This document shows positions 14,791 through 24,095 of a DNA stretch of 54,011 nt, one piece after another. Source of the stretch: Alteromonas sp. KUL106 (GTDB taxonomy: Bacteria > Pseudomonadota > Gammaproteobacteria > Enterobacterales > Alteromonadaceae); assembly GCF_009811415.1 (NCBI RefSeq), contig NZ_BLIG01000035.1, positions 1 through 54,011 on the forward strand, in the 5' to 3' direction. The notes beneath the pieces are model-generated. The model was not told the DNA's origin, did not search any database, and saw only the letters and a list, made by a program, of their open reading frames with translations. The number at the start of each line of letters is the position of its first letter. Within the stretch, counting starts at the first letter, position 1. The translations under genes and the position numbers were made by a program.

Positions 14791-16371
14791 CTAGACGCAA
14801 TTCGATGCGCGAATTGCTTTAATTAATTCACGATTAGTCGGAAGAGCGGCAATATGCTTTTCAGACATTTTTTCGTTAGCCATTACAGCATTCAACGTTT
14901 GCCCCATTGCGCTATCAGAATATCGAGAAAAATTGATAGCAAATTGCTCTGGCGCTCTCATACCGTAAAGTACGTACATATAGCTAGCCGCAGGGAAGAG
15001 CTCGTCGGCATAGCAGAAATCAGTTAAAGAGATGGGTCTGTACTGCCATTCTGACAGCCAATCGTTGAGCTGCTCAGAAGCATTATTAAGGTTAGTCATA
15101 AAGCGCCAATAGGGCGAATCCTGCCTGTCACTTAACACGTAATGCAGCTTGAGAAAATCAACAATACGCTCCCAGCGACGCGTGAAATTCCTATTAAAGC
15201 TGTTGCTTACGGAAGGCACTATATCCCGATGAGCAGGTAGGTGCTCCGATAGAAAACGGGCGGACATTTCCACCATCACCAGAGCGGAGGCTTCTAGTGG
15301 CTCAACAAAACCTGCACTCGTTCCAATGGCCACACAATTTTTCACCCATGCAGCTTTTCGATACCCTGGATTAAACGTAATTTTTCTAAAATCACTTTCT
15401 GATACATCTTTCGTTTTCTCACACGACGTCAGATAGGCTTTCAGCGTTTCTGCCGCTTTATCATCGCTAGCGAATTCGCTGCTGTATACACAGCCAACGC
15501 CCTTTCTGTGCGGTAGACCTATGTCCCAAATCCATCCGTTCTCATGGGCTGTTGACAAGGTGGCAGAAGCTATATCGACGTTTTCGTCAACGTATCCAGC
15601 CTGCACTGCTATTGCACTGTTATTTTTCAGACCGTCTGATACATCAGTAATAGGTGAGTTAAAATGTTTGCCAATCAAACTTGCGGAAAATCCAGTGCAA
15701 TCAACGAATAAGTCGCCCTGCACCTCTTTCGACTTACAATGCAAGCTTGTGATATAGCCCTCTGCGTCTTCTTGAACATGCTCAATATGGTCACTGACAT
15801 AACTGACACCCAAGTTTTGAATACAGTGTGTTTTTAGTAACTCTGCGAATTTGTGCGCATCGAGATGATAGCCATAATTAGCCACAGCGGCATAAGGTGG
15901 AGTTTGAACCTGTTTTGGAGCCTTTGAAAAGTTACACAGCAAGGACTGCGTACTGAACATCTCGGAGAAAGTTGTCTTTTTACAGTGGTGGGCTTGTGAT
16001 AGCCACCAAGCGGCCACTTCGCCTTCAAAAAATCCCGCAGGGAGGCTGAATGGATGGTCGTACACGTTTTTCGAATCTGTCGACTTCCAGTTGATAAAAC
16101 GAGTGCCCTGCTTGAACGACGCATCGCATGCAGAGATAAAATCGGCCTCTTTTATACCTATTTTTCTCAGTGTATCGCGCATCGTGGGCCATGTACCCTC
16201 GCCAACCCCTAAAATTTTTACATCAGGAGATTCCACAAGTGTCACTGACACGCTGTCATTGTTTTTTATGTTGTGCTCTGCAGCGAGAATAGCCGCCGTT
16301 AACCACCCAGCGGCACCGCCGCCCGCCACGACAATGGAAGTTAATGGAGCTTGGAAATGTGATTCCTTCAT
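14791..16371 (-). CDS. Flavin-dependent tryptophan halogenase family protein (2)
   Basis: Second halogenase-family flavoenzyme (526 aa from this ATG). FAD motif GGGAAGW (17-23) and a lysine at K87 in FKQGTRFINW match the catalytic positions. It departs from the family elsewhere: the WxWxIP signature reads WIWDIGLP (from about residue 280), with an inserted pair, and the glutamate-serine pair reads EPLEAS, so Ala replaces Ser. It may have different chemistry or substrate from its neighbour, with which it shares only general similarity. The ATG at 16371 is preferred to an in-frame TTG at 16386. It is first in its operon, 120 bases after the TonB receptor with a terminator between them. Confidence 0.85.
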   Translation of the reverse strand: MKESHFQAPLTSIVVAGGGAAGWLTAAILAAEHNIKNNDSVSVTLVESPDVKILGVGEGTWPTMRDTLRKIGIKEADFISACDASFKQGTRFINWKSTDSKNVYDHPFSLPAGFFEGEVAAWWLSQAHHCKKTTFSEMFSTQSLLCNFSKAPKQVQTPPYAAVANYGYHLDAHKFAELLKTHCIQNLGVSYVSDHIEHVQEDAEGYITSLHCKSKEVQGDLFVDCTGFSASLIGKHFNSPITDVSDGLKNNSAIAVQAGYVDENVDIASATLSTAHENGWIWDIGLPHRKGVGCVYSSEFASDDKAAETLKAYLTSCEKTKDVSESDFRKITFNPGYRKAAWVKNCVAIGTSAGFVEPLEASALVMVEMSARFLSEHLPAHRDIVPSVSNSFNRNFTRRWERIVDFLKLHYVLSDRQDSPYWRFMTNLNNASEQLNDWLSEWQYRPISLTDFCYADELFPAASYMYVLYGMRAPEQFAINFSRYSDSAMGQTLNAVMANEKMSEKHIAALPTNRELIKAIRASNCV

Positions 16372-16438
16372 ACTACTTACCAACAATGATGGGTTTTCGA
16401 CCTAATGAACACTACTCTATTTATAACGCAGATAAAAA

Positions 16439-16471
16439 TAGAGCGTTACGGCAAAAGCCACAACGCTCTTT
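16439..16471 (-). terminator. Intrinsic terminator between TonB receptor and halogenase genes
   Basis: On the minus strand, AGAGCGTTGTGGC-TTTT-GCCGTAACGCTCT forms a hairpin followed by ATTTTTATC. It probably ends most receptor transcripts and lets a fraction read into the halogenase genes. Confidence 0.75.
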
Positions 16472-16491
16472 AAGTTACAACTTAGTAATTA

Positions 16492-19443
16492 TTAAAAGCT
16501 GTAACGGACACCAACATTGTAGCGAGGCTCTACATCATAAATGCCCATAAGCATATTTGGATGTCTGCCATGCGATCTCTGATATTCGCCAGTTACGTTA
16601 ATGCCTTCAACAAAGAGTTCAAGGTTTTCATTAACGTTATAACGCACGTTAACATCAATTTGATCGTAGGCTTCTATGTAGGTTGGGTTACGTTCACCGT
16701 TTCCGTCAACGGTGCCTGACAGGAACTTATCACGCCAGTTCCATGCAACACGCACTTCCCACTCGTCTTTTTCATAGAAAAGGACTGCGTTTGCCGTATC
16801 GCTTAGACCAAGAAGCACAAACTGGTTTTGTACACCTTCTCCTTTGTTCGTGTTGTAGTTATCGTAGGTAACGTCACCGTCTACCGTAGTATAGTTAACA
16901 ATAACACCGAAGCCCGTCTCACCGAATATATGCTGAACCGCCATTTCGAAGCCGTCTACTGAACGAGACGTATCAGAGTTTACCGCCTGAGTCACCGTAA
17001 TAGGCAGCAACGGATCTTCGCCGCGAATACCTTGAACCGGGTCACCGAAGTTTGCTCGCAAGTACTCTAATACGGCGCCCGCATCGTCTGTACCTAATGC
17101 GGCAACAGCCTCATCATAACGCGGTCCACCAAACGGGGTTGGTAAGTCAAAAATCGTATCTACGAACGTATCTGAACCAATGAAGTTATCTACTGTTTTG
17201 TCGAAGTAACCGATAGATACATAACTGCCTTCGCCGTAATAATATTCCGTTGAGAAGTCGATATTTGTTGATTCAAATGGTAATAGATTTGGGTTACCCG
17301 CATTACCTGTACCGCCGTTAAAGCGCGCAAGCTGATTCACCGTCAAACCACCTTGAATATCGCCATACCCAGGACGTGTAATGGTTTCACTGTACGACGC
17401 TCTTACGTACCAGTCTTCTTTCAGTTCCATCTTGAAATCAAGTGATGGAAGGAAGTGATCATAGCCACCTTCAAGTGTGGTGAACGTTTCGCCGTCAATC
17501 ACTGCGTTGAACTCGTTTGCACCTGACCACTGAATCGTTGTGAACTGAGGTACAAGAGCCGTAGACTCTACTTCAGTGTCTTCGTAGCGCAGACCCGCAC
17601 TCACCCATACCGGTTTTCCAGCCAACTCAAACTCCATATTTGCTTGCAAATACGCAGCGATTTGGGTTTCAGTCACACGACGGTCGACTTGGTAATTAGG
17701 GTCCATACATAGACGCGTACCACATGGACTGATAGTTTCACCATTTGCTGCAGCTACTGCGCTTATCGCACTGATAAGGTCCTGCATATTTGATGAATAA
17801 TAGAAGGGTTCTAGGTCAGCACCATTACTTCCTAATACATCATCGAAACGACTAGGCAGATCTTCTTGAATGAAGATGTCATCTGGATAGTCGTCAGCCG
17901 TACCATAACCACCCCAGGTGTCACGCTGCGCAACGGAATATGCAGAGCGGTTCTTCGCTTCCATCGCTGTAATACCGAAGTCAATGCTGGTGATTGTGCC
18001 TTCGTCGAAGAAGTAGTTACCACGGAACTGAAGCTGGTCAATGTCAGACTTCATGTAGCTATTTCTAAATGACGTACCCGATGTAGACATGCGTGAAGGA
18101 TCTAATCCATTTACGCCATCTGCATAAGTAATATCCATTACTGGGAAGTCTTGTGAATAGTCAACTTCCGTCAATACGCGGTCGAATGACACGGCGCTAA
18201 CCACGTTGTCAGTACCTAAGTCATTAGAAGGGCCGGCTTCAGCGGTAGATGAATGCACGTCCAACTCTAACGTAAGGTTGTCAGTTGCAACCCACTCTAC
18301 GTTGAAACCAAGTGATTTATTTTCGTTATAGGTTGACGTATCCGACGTACCTAAGCCAATGTCACAGCATGTGGAATCAGCGTAAATCACTGGGCCCATT
18401 ACAGAGCCTTCGGAGTTCGTGCCAGGCGTATATTCACCATAGGCAGGAAGACCGTTGAACCACGTAGAAAGCTGCTGCCTCTGCGTTTGAACTTCCAACT
18501 CAGAGTAGGTGTAATCTAATGATGTAGTAATTCTGTCATTAGGCGCATATTGAAGTGTCAATTGGCCATTTGTTCTTGTTCTGCTGAATTCATCAAAGTT
18601 ATATGCAAGGTTTCGAGGTGTGGAATAAACATCGTTTGGACCAGGAATATTGGTAAATGAACCATCGCGAGGAAGTGAACCCCAGTCACCGCCATCACCT
18701 TTGATGGTGTACCAACCGTTGCCCGTCTCTGCACTGGCTTGCCCACCGTCACGCTCTTGATAAGAACCGATAATCTGAATACCAAACTTATCGTCGTTGA
18801 ACGTTTCACTGTAGATGCCCGACACGAGTGGCGTGATAGTGCTACCGGTCTCGGTTGAACCATCCATCATGCCTTTTGCCGTTATCGTGGCCTTTCTTCC
18901 TGGGTTTGCCAGTGGTTTTGCAGTAACGAGGTTAACCGTAGAACCGATGCCACCTGTAGGCTGGGATGCAAGACTTGTCTTGTACACTTCTACCGCTGAC
19001 ACACCCTCTGAAGCCAAATTAGCAAAGTCGTATGAACGTGAAGACGATGCGGAAGTGGCTGCAATGTTCGCCGCAGGCATTTGACGACCGTTTAACGTCA
19101 CCAAGTTATAGTCTGGACCAAAACCACGTACTGTAATTCGACTACCTTCGCCCTGAGAGCGATCAATCGAAACACCAGTAATTCGTTGCAAAGATTCCGC
19201 CAAGTTCGTATCAGGAAACTTACCAATATCTTCAGCAGAGATAGCGTCAACAACACCAGATGCTGCTTTCTTAGTCAGCATGGCCTTCGTCAAACTTTCT
19301 CTAATACCGCTTACTTCAATAACTTCAAAGTTTCCTGCTTCGATTTCTTTGTCGCTTTCCTGCGCATGTACTGGAGACGCTACAAGTGCGCCTAGTACTA
19401 ATGACATGCTAGATGCCAAACGTGTTTTCTTAAATGTAGTCAT
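16492..19443 (-). CDS. TonB-dependent receptor, carbohydrate type
   Basis: Outer-membrane TonB-dependent receptor (983 aa). Signal peptide ends near SPVHAQ; the plug domain contains EVSGIRESLTKAMLTKK, DTNLAESLQRITGVSIDR and GPDYNLVTLNGRQMP; the barrel ends with RYNVGVRYSF. This is the large subclass seen beside carbohydrate genes in Alteromonas, Caulobacter and Xanthomonas. The ATG at 19443 gives a normal signal peptide; upstream extension is not supported. Two LacI-type operators lie 118-162 bases upstream, matching those near the beta-glucosidase genes, so a beta-glucoside or beta-glucan fragment is the probable ligand. Halogenase, SapC and cupin-like genes follow. Confidence 0.9.
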   Translation of the reverse strand: MTTFKKTRLASSMSLVLGALVASPVHAQESDKEIEAGNFEVIEVSGIRESLTKAMLTKKAASGVVDAISAEDIGKFPDTNLAESLQRITGVSIDRSQGEGSRITVRGFGPDYNLVTLNGRQMPAANIAATSASSSRSYDFANLASEGVSAVEVYKTSLASQPTGGIGSTVNLVTAKPLANPGRKATITAKGMMDGSTETGSTITPLVSGIYSETFNDDKFGIQIIGSYQERDGGQASAETGNGWYTIKGDGGDWGSLPRDGSFTNIPGPNDVYSTPRNLAYNFDEFSRTRTNGQLTLQYAPNDRITTSLDYTYSELEVQTQRQQLSTWFNGLPAYGEYTPGTNSEGSVMGPVIYADSTCCDIGLGTSDTSTYNENKSLGFNVEWVATDNLTLELDVHSSTAEAGPSNDLGTDNVVSAVSFDRVLTEVDYSQDFPVMDITYADGVNGLDPSRMSTSGTSFRNSYMKSDIDQLQFRGNYFFDEGTITSIDFGITAMEAKNRSAYSVAQRDTWGGYGTADDYPDDIFIQEDLPSRFDDVLGSNGADLEPFYYSSNMQDLISAISAVAAANGETISPCGTRLCMDPNYQVDRRVTETQIAAYLQANMEFELAGKPVWVSAGLRYEDTEVESTALVPQFTTIQWSGANEFNAVIDGETFTTLEGGYDHFLPSLDFKMELKEDWYVRASYSETITRPGYGDIQGGLTVNQLARFNGGTGNAGNPNLLPFESTNIDFSTEYYYGEGSYVSIGYFDKTVDNFIGSDTFVDTIFDLPTPFGGPRYDEAVAALGTDDAGAVLEYLRANFGDPVQGIRGEDPLLPITVTQAVNSDTSRSVDGFEMAVQHIFGETGFGVIVNYTTVDGDVTYDNYNTNKGEGVQNQFVLLGLSDTANAVLFYEKDEWEVRVAWNWRDKFLSGTVDGNGERNPTYIEAYDQIDVNVRYNVNENLELFVEGINVTGEYQRSHGRHPNMLMGIYDVEPRYNVGVRYSF

Positions 19444-19560
19444 GTGTATCCCAGCATTACTGTTTAAGGGATGTAGGAAAAGCGCTAGCTTCAAGAGCGT
19501 TGCCCTCACCCCACACTTTTAATTCGATACTTAAATTTGATATCTAAATTCGATACCCAA

Positions 19561-19605
19561 TGTAAGCGCTTACAAAAGAGTGCGGAATTTTTGAAAGCGC
19601 TTACA
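19561..19605. promoter_or_regulatory. Two LacI-type operators before the TonB receptor
   Basis: TGTAAGCGCTTACA (19561-19574) is a perfect palindrome; TGAAAGCGCTTACA (19592-19605) differs at one base. The same two sequences occur at 23970 and 23924, tying the receptor to the GH1/LacI locus. Confidence 0.85.
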
Positions 19606-19973
19606 TAAAACAATACGATCAGAATAGATGTAATGCAAGTGTCTAATGAATGTTAATTTTTAATAACAATTAAAAAAGTGTTTAAAAAACGTTTCAAGCA
19701 CTACCTAAGAAAGACACGGAAAAGTTAAATCCCTGTAAATAAAAAAACGTAGAACCACGAACAAAGCCTATCAAAAAACAAACTCAAACCATTGTTTTTA
19801 ATTAACAAAATAAAGATAAAGAAGACGTGACAGCAATGCGCTAGCGCTGTCAAAAACGGTCACTACTGGCCATAATATCTTACATTTAAATGCAAAAAAG
19901 AAAGCACAGAGCCGACGTGTTGGGGAGGGTAAATTCTATGATTAAATTTCGTAGCGCGTAAAATCACAATGAA
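19606..19973. other. Intergenic AT-rich region with an inverted repeat
   Basis: No convincing gene. It is AT-rich and contains an inverted repeat with arms TGACAGC and GCTGTCA (19828-19852) around an inner GCGCTAGCGC palindrome. This could be a further operator or a hairpin. Confidence 0.5.
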
Positions 19974-20014
19974 TAAAAAAACGTCGCCATGGCCTTTCAG
20001 ACCATAACGACGTT
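19974..20014 (-). terminator. Intrinsic terminator after GH3
   Basis: Read on the minus strand, AACGTCGTTATGG pairs with CCATGGCGACGTT and is followed by a run of seven T. It lies 36 bases after the GH3 stop. Confidence 0.85.
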
Positions 20015-20049
20015 CTATCATCGGATTTTACTGTATTTGTAAAAAACGT

Positions 20050-22602
20050 TTAATTCTGACAGCTAATGCTCGCTGACTCAGCAGAATCAGGCATGAATTG
20101 AATATCAGCCACACTCAAACTCGCTTTACCTGAACTACCCAGTTCGAACGGCACTACAAGACCTGTAAAATCAATGCCATTGTCGACAAAGCATTGTAGG
20201 TCAATGCTTACATTCGTCCAGGTGTCTGCAGGCATGGCTTTAAGCTGATCGCTAATGTCTATCTGCGTTGAACAACTGCCAGGTGCATCACCTTCGCCCT
20301 CGCAATTCATACCCACAGTAACAGGCTGAGTAATCTCTGAATGACGACTTATATTAAAGCTCAGCGATGCTTTCGTCAGTAATTGCGCACTGAGATCTTC
20401 ACGGAAAAAGCTCTTACTTGCAAAACGCATTGCCGCGAACTCAGAACCGTCGAATGTCACTTTGCGAGCATCTTCTTGCACAACTTTATCTACGGTGCGA
20501 TACGTTATGGCACCAATGGTGTGGGTGCTCGCATTTACTGTTAATGCATCGTCACCAGAATATAGCCACAATACCCAGGGCGACTGAACAGCGCCGTTGA
20601 GAATCTCCATTGGCTGACTGTTATCAGCACTTACCCTAATGTCAGTATTTAGCGAATCACTTAAAACATTGTCATCGTTAAACGTTAATCCAAAACCATA
20701 GGGAAGCAACGGCTCGTAGGTTTCATCGCCTTTATTTACAATTTGCTGAGGTTCTGACGGCCAAGAAAAGGACAGCTTGCCTTTAAAGTCTTGCTTACCA
20801 AAAAGTACATCGGCTACTGCAGCCCCTTCAGAACCAGGTAACCATGCAGCGACGAATGCATCTGAGGCATTTAGCTCAGCATTAACCCACATCGGGCGGC
20901 CGCTAATAAATACCGATACTACCGGAATACCCTGTGACTTAAGCTTTTCAAGTAGCGCCAGGTCTTGCTTGCTGCCGTGCTGGTAAATTAAGGTTTCTCT
21001 GTCGCCATGGCCTTCAGCATAGGGCTCTTCGCCAAACACCACTATCGCGACGTCAGGCTTTGTTTCAAAACTACCGTCAACCGAAAGCTGCACATTTCCA
21101 CCAGCGTTTTCTACATGAGCTTTAATACCGTCATAGATAGAACTGCCGCCAGGAAAATCATCGTTAGTATTATTCGTGCCTTGCCACGTAATACTCCAGC
21201 CACCAGATTGCTTACCAATGTTATCGGCACCATCACCGGCAACGAGTATGCGTTTACTCGCCGAAAGCGGTAATGTCTTATCCTTGTTTTTTAGCAGCAC
21301 TAGCGATTCGCGTACTGCTTGTGCCGCCACTTCACGGTGTTCAGCTTTACCTATCAAAGAGCGGTCTCCCGATAGCGGACGATTCGCTGGGCTAGGTTTG
21401 TCAAACAGACCTGCACGCACTTTGACACGCAATATTCGACGAACCGCATCGTCAATTCGCGACATCGCAATCGTGCCATCTTTTACTTGAGCAAGGGTAT
21501 TGTCGTAAAGTGCCTTCCAATCATTAGGCACCATAAAGATATCTAAACCGGCGTTGATTGCTTGCGCACAGTCTTCATTATTACAACCTGCTACTTGACC
21601 GTGGCCATTCCAATCACCTACCACGAAGCCGTCAAAACCCATTTGGTCTTTAAGTACATCGGTGAGTAAATACTTGTGTCCGTGGAGCTTTTCACCATTC
21701 CAGCTGTTAAATGATGCCATGACTGACTGTGCCCCCGCGGTCAATCCGCCCACGTAGCCTTGCGCGTGAATATCAAACAAGTCTTGTTCAGTAGCCACAT
21801 TATCGCCTTGGTCATCTCCCCCCACCGTGCCACCGTCACCCACGAAGTGTTTAACTGTGCTAATAACACGCTGATCGCTTAAGAAGTCTTTGTCGGCTGC
21901 ACCTTGAAGACCTTTTACCACTGAAGCGGCATATTCTCTAACAATAGCAGGGTCTTCAGAATAACTTTCATAGGTCCGGCCCCAGCGGTCGTCGCGGACC
22001 ACGGCAACGGTCGGTGCAAACACCCAATCAATCCCCGTTGCCATAACCTCTTTAGCCGTGATATGCGCAATTTTTTCAACAAGCGCAGGGTTATTCGCTG
22101 CACCTAAGGCAATGTTATGGGGAAACAAGGTCGCACCAATAACATTGTTATGACCATGAACTGCGTCGGTGCCCCACATAGTAGGAATAGTTGAGCCATC
22201 TAAACTGTCGTCAATAGACGCTTGATAGAGTTTCTCTGCAAGTGCTACCCAGTCGTCTGGCGTCGCATGTTTGTCGTTATTCGGGAATGCCCCCCCGCCA
22301 TTAAGATAGGAGCCAAACCCATATTGGCGCATATCTTCAACAGTGATATTTCGAATCTCTGGCTGAATCATCTGCGCAATTTTTTGCTCAAGCGTCATAG
22401 TAGAAAGAATGTCTGACACTTTACTTTCTACCGTCGGGTCAGCTTTAACCTCAATATTAAGCGCAGGCCATATTTCACCGGCTTTGCTCGTTTTAACCTT
22501 GGCACTGTTAACTGAAGGAGCGTTTTCATCATTTGAACACGCACTGACTAAAACGCTAACCAGTGCACCGGTAACCACTTTAGCGATAAGACGTTTTCGC
22601 AT
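20050..22602 (-). CDS. GH3 beta-glucosidase/exo-beta-glucanase lipoprotein
   Basis: Family 3 glycoside hydrolase (850 aa), predicted lipid-anchored: the lipobox VLVSAC places the lipidated cysteine at C22. The catalytic (beta/alpha)8 domain covers about 55-410, with IPTMWGTDAVHGHNN, KHFVGDGGT and the nucleophile D330 in VVGDWNGHGQ. The second alpha/beta domain covers about 430-650. A C-terminal segment of about 200 residues fits the extra domain of ExoP-type exo-1,3/1,4-beta-glucanases, which release glucose from beta-glucan ends. GAGG lies before the ATG. It follows the FucP-type transporter by 12 bases, so the periplasmic glucose it frees is probably taken up by that transporter. The pair is likely driven by LacI-controlled promoter DNA at 23.9 kb. 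Confidence 0.92.
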   Translation of the reverse strand: MRKRLIAKVVTGALVSVLVSACSNDENAPSVNSAKVKTSKAGEIWPALNIEVKADPTVESKVSDILSTMTLEQKIAQMIQPEIRNITVEDMRQYGFGSYLNGGGAFPNNDKHATPDDWVALAEKLYQASIDDSLDGSTIPTMWGTDAVHGHNNVIGATLFPHNIALGAANNPALVEKIAHITAKEVMATGIDWVFAPTVAVVRDDRWGRTYESYSEDPAIVREYAASVVKGLQGAADKDFLSDQRVISTVKHFVGDGGTVGGDDQGDNVATEQDLFDIHAQGYVGGLTAGAQSVMASFNSWNGEKLHGHKYLLTDVLKDQMGFDGFVVGDWNGHGQVAGCNNEDCAQAINAGLDIFMVPNDWKALYDNTLAQVKDGTIAMSRIDDAVRRILRVKVRAGLFDKPSPANRPLSGDRSLIGKAEHREVAAQAVRESLVLLKNKDKTLPLSASKRILVAGDGADNIGKQSGGWSITWQGTNNTNDDFPGGSSIYDGIKAHVENAGGNVQLSVDGSFETKPDVAIVVFGEEPYAEGHGDRETLIYQHGSKQDLALLEKLKSQGIPVVSVFISGRPMWVNAELNASDAFVAAWLPGSEGAAVADVLFGKQDFKGKLSFSWPSEPQQIVNKGDETYEPLLPYGFGLTFNDDNVLSDSLNTDIRVSADNSQPMEILNGAVQSPWVLWLYSGDDALTVNASTHTIGAITYRTVDKVVQEDARKVTFDGSEFAAMRFASKSFFREDLSAQLLTKASLSFNISRHSEITQPVTVGMNCEGEGDAPGSCSTQIDISDQLKAMPADTWTNVSIDLQCFVDNGIDFTGLVVPFELGSSGKASLSVADIQFMPDSAESASISCQN

Positions 22603-22614
22603 TATAAATCCTCG

Positions 22615-23877
22615 TTACTTTTCAGTGGGTTGAAATTTTGATACACGACTTCCGACAAGGCCATAATACGCAATATAAATATAGCAAGAAGCAGGAAGTA
22701 AAAACGATAGTGCAACGCCGATCGAGTCAGCCAGCATTCCTTGAAGCAAAGGCACAATTGCTCCACCAACAATGGCCAAGCATAGAATACCTGACCCTTG
22801 AGGTGTGTCTTTACCCAATTGCTGTAGGGCAAGGCTAAAGATAGTAGGGAACATGATGGAATTAAAGAGGCCGACACCGAGAATACTCCACAACGCCACA
22901 CTGCCAGTGCTTGAAAGAGATAACAAAATAAGTGCGATTGCCACACAGGCGTTAAAACACAATACATAGCCGCCAGAGATTTTTTGCATGACTACTGCAC
23001 CGATAAAGCGACCTACCATGGCCCCACCCCAGTAGTAAGCCAACAGTTTTGCAGCGCCTGCCTCGGTCAGTCCACCCACCGCAGGGCTAGCTAGATAATT
23101 CACCAACATACTACCAATAGCAACTTCAGCACCTACGTACATGAAGATCCCTACCGCACCCAAAACAAGGTGTTTGTGATGCCATGCGCCGCCCTTAAAC
23201 ACACCTGTGCTTGCGCTTGTGTGATTCAGTTTTGGTAACTTTAAATACATAAAAACAAGGGCTAAGAGAAGGAGCAAGCCCGCTAGAATGAGGTAAGGCA
23301 CCTGAACGTCGGAGGCGCTCGGCGTACCGCCGCCATGCTCACCGGTCGCGCCGTATATCAGGTAAGAACCAAAAAACGGGGCCACGGTGGTTCCAAACGC
23401 GTTGAACGCCTGCGTCATTGTAAGACGTGAAGAGGCGGTTTTCGGATCGCCAAGCGCAGTAACGTAAGGATTTGCAGAGACTTGAAGGATAGTTATCCCA
23501 GAAGCAAGTACAAAAAGCGCGAGTAAAAAAACACCGTATATCTGGCTAGAGGCCGCTGGAAAAAACAGTAAACACCCAACACAGGCTATACCTAACCCAA
23601 GTACAATGCCTTTTTGATAACCAATGCGCGACACCACCATACCTGCTGGCAAAGAGACAATAAAATAGGCACTAAAGAAGCAAAACTGTATCAGCATCGC
23701 TTGCGTGAAGCTTAGGCTGAATGCTCCTTTGAGGTAGGGAATAAGTATGTCATTCAAGCACGTTATAAAACCCCACATGAAAAACAACGTTGTAAGCGAG
23801 ATGATAGCAAAGCGGTAACCACCGTTCGCGCCTCCCTCTTGGGTGTCTGAAATATTAGACTGTATTGGTGTGTCCAC
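22615..23877 (-). CDS. MFS sugar transporter, FucP/GluP family
   Basis: Major facilitator superfamily proton symporter (420 aa) with 12 predicted membrane segments. Motifs typical of the fucose/glucose/galactose group are [35 protein letters not shown] and [13 protein letters not shown]. It starts at GTG with GAGG six bases upstream. With the GH3 lipoprotein downstream, uptake of glucose or a short beta-glucoside into the cytoplasm is likely. It is divergent from the GH1 gene, and two LacI-type operators lie in the shared promoter region. Confidence 0.88.
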   Translation of the reverse strand: MDTPIQSNISDTQEGGANGGYRFAIISLTTLFFMWGFITCLNDILIPYLKGAFSLSFTQAMLIQFCFFSAYFIVSLPAGMVVSRIGYQKGIVLGLGIACVGCLLFFPAASSQIYGVFLLALFVLASGITILQVSANPYVTALGDPKTASSRLTMTQAFNAFGTTVAPFFGSYLIYGATGEHGGGTPSASDVQVPYLILAGLLLLLALVFMYLKLPKLNHTSASTGVFKGGAWHHKHLVLGAVGIFMYVGAEVAIGSMLVNYLASPAVGGLTEAGAAKLLAYYWGGAMVGRFIGAVVMQKISGGYVLCFNACVAIALILLSLSSTGSVALWSILGVGLFNSIMFPTIFSLALQQLGKDTPQGSGILCLAIVGGAIVPLLQGMLADSIGVALSFLLPASCYIYIAYYGLVGSRVSKFQPTEK

Positions 23878-23923
23878 GAATAACCTCTGTTGCTATTTTT
23901 CGAATTAATGATAAATTTAAATT

Positions 23924-23983
23924 TGAAAGCGCTTACACAAACCAGTTCACAATAGCTGTAAAAGTCATTTGTAAGCGCTTACA
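23924..23983. promoter_or_regulatory. Two LacI-type operators in the divergent FucP/GH1 promoter
   Basis: TGAAAGCGCTTACA (23924-23937) and TGTAAGCGCTTACA (23970-23983), centres 46 bases apart. They are the same pair of sequences as before the TonB receptor. The LacI-family gene at 25473 is the likely binding protein. Confidence 0.85.
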
Positions 23984-24095
23984 TTGAGCAGATAATTACA
24001 TGAAGCGTTATTGAATTCAATGTAAATATGATGTTATTTACTTTGTATTGCGCAATGTAAATATAAGATTTTGTAATAATCAGGACATTCTCACG

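Noticed and set aside
15834..16124. Antisense and alternative-frame reading frames over the halogenase and other genes
   Set aside because: These overlap well-supported genes in other frames and lack signals of their own.
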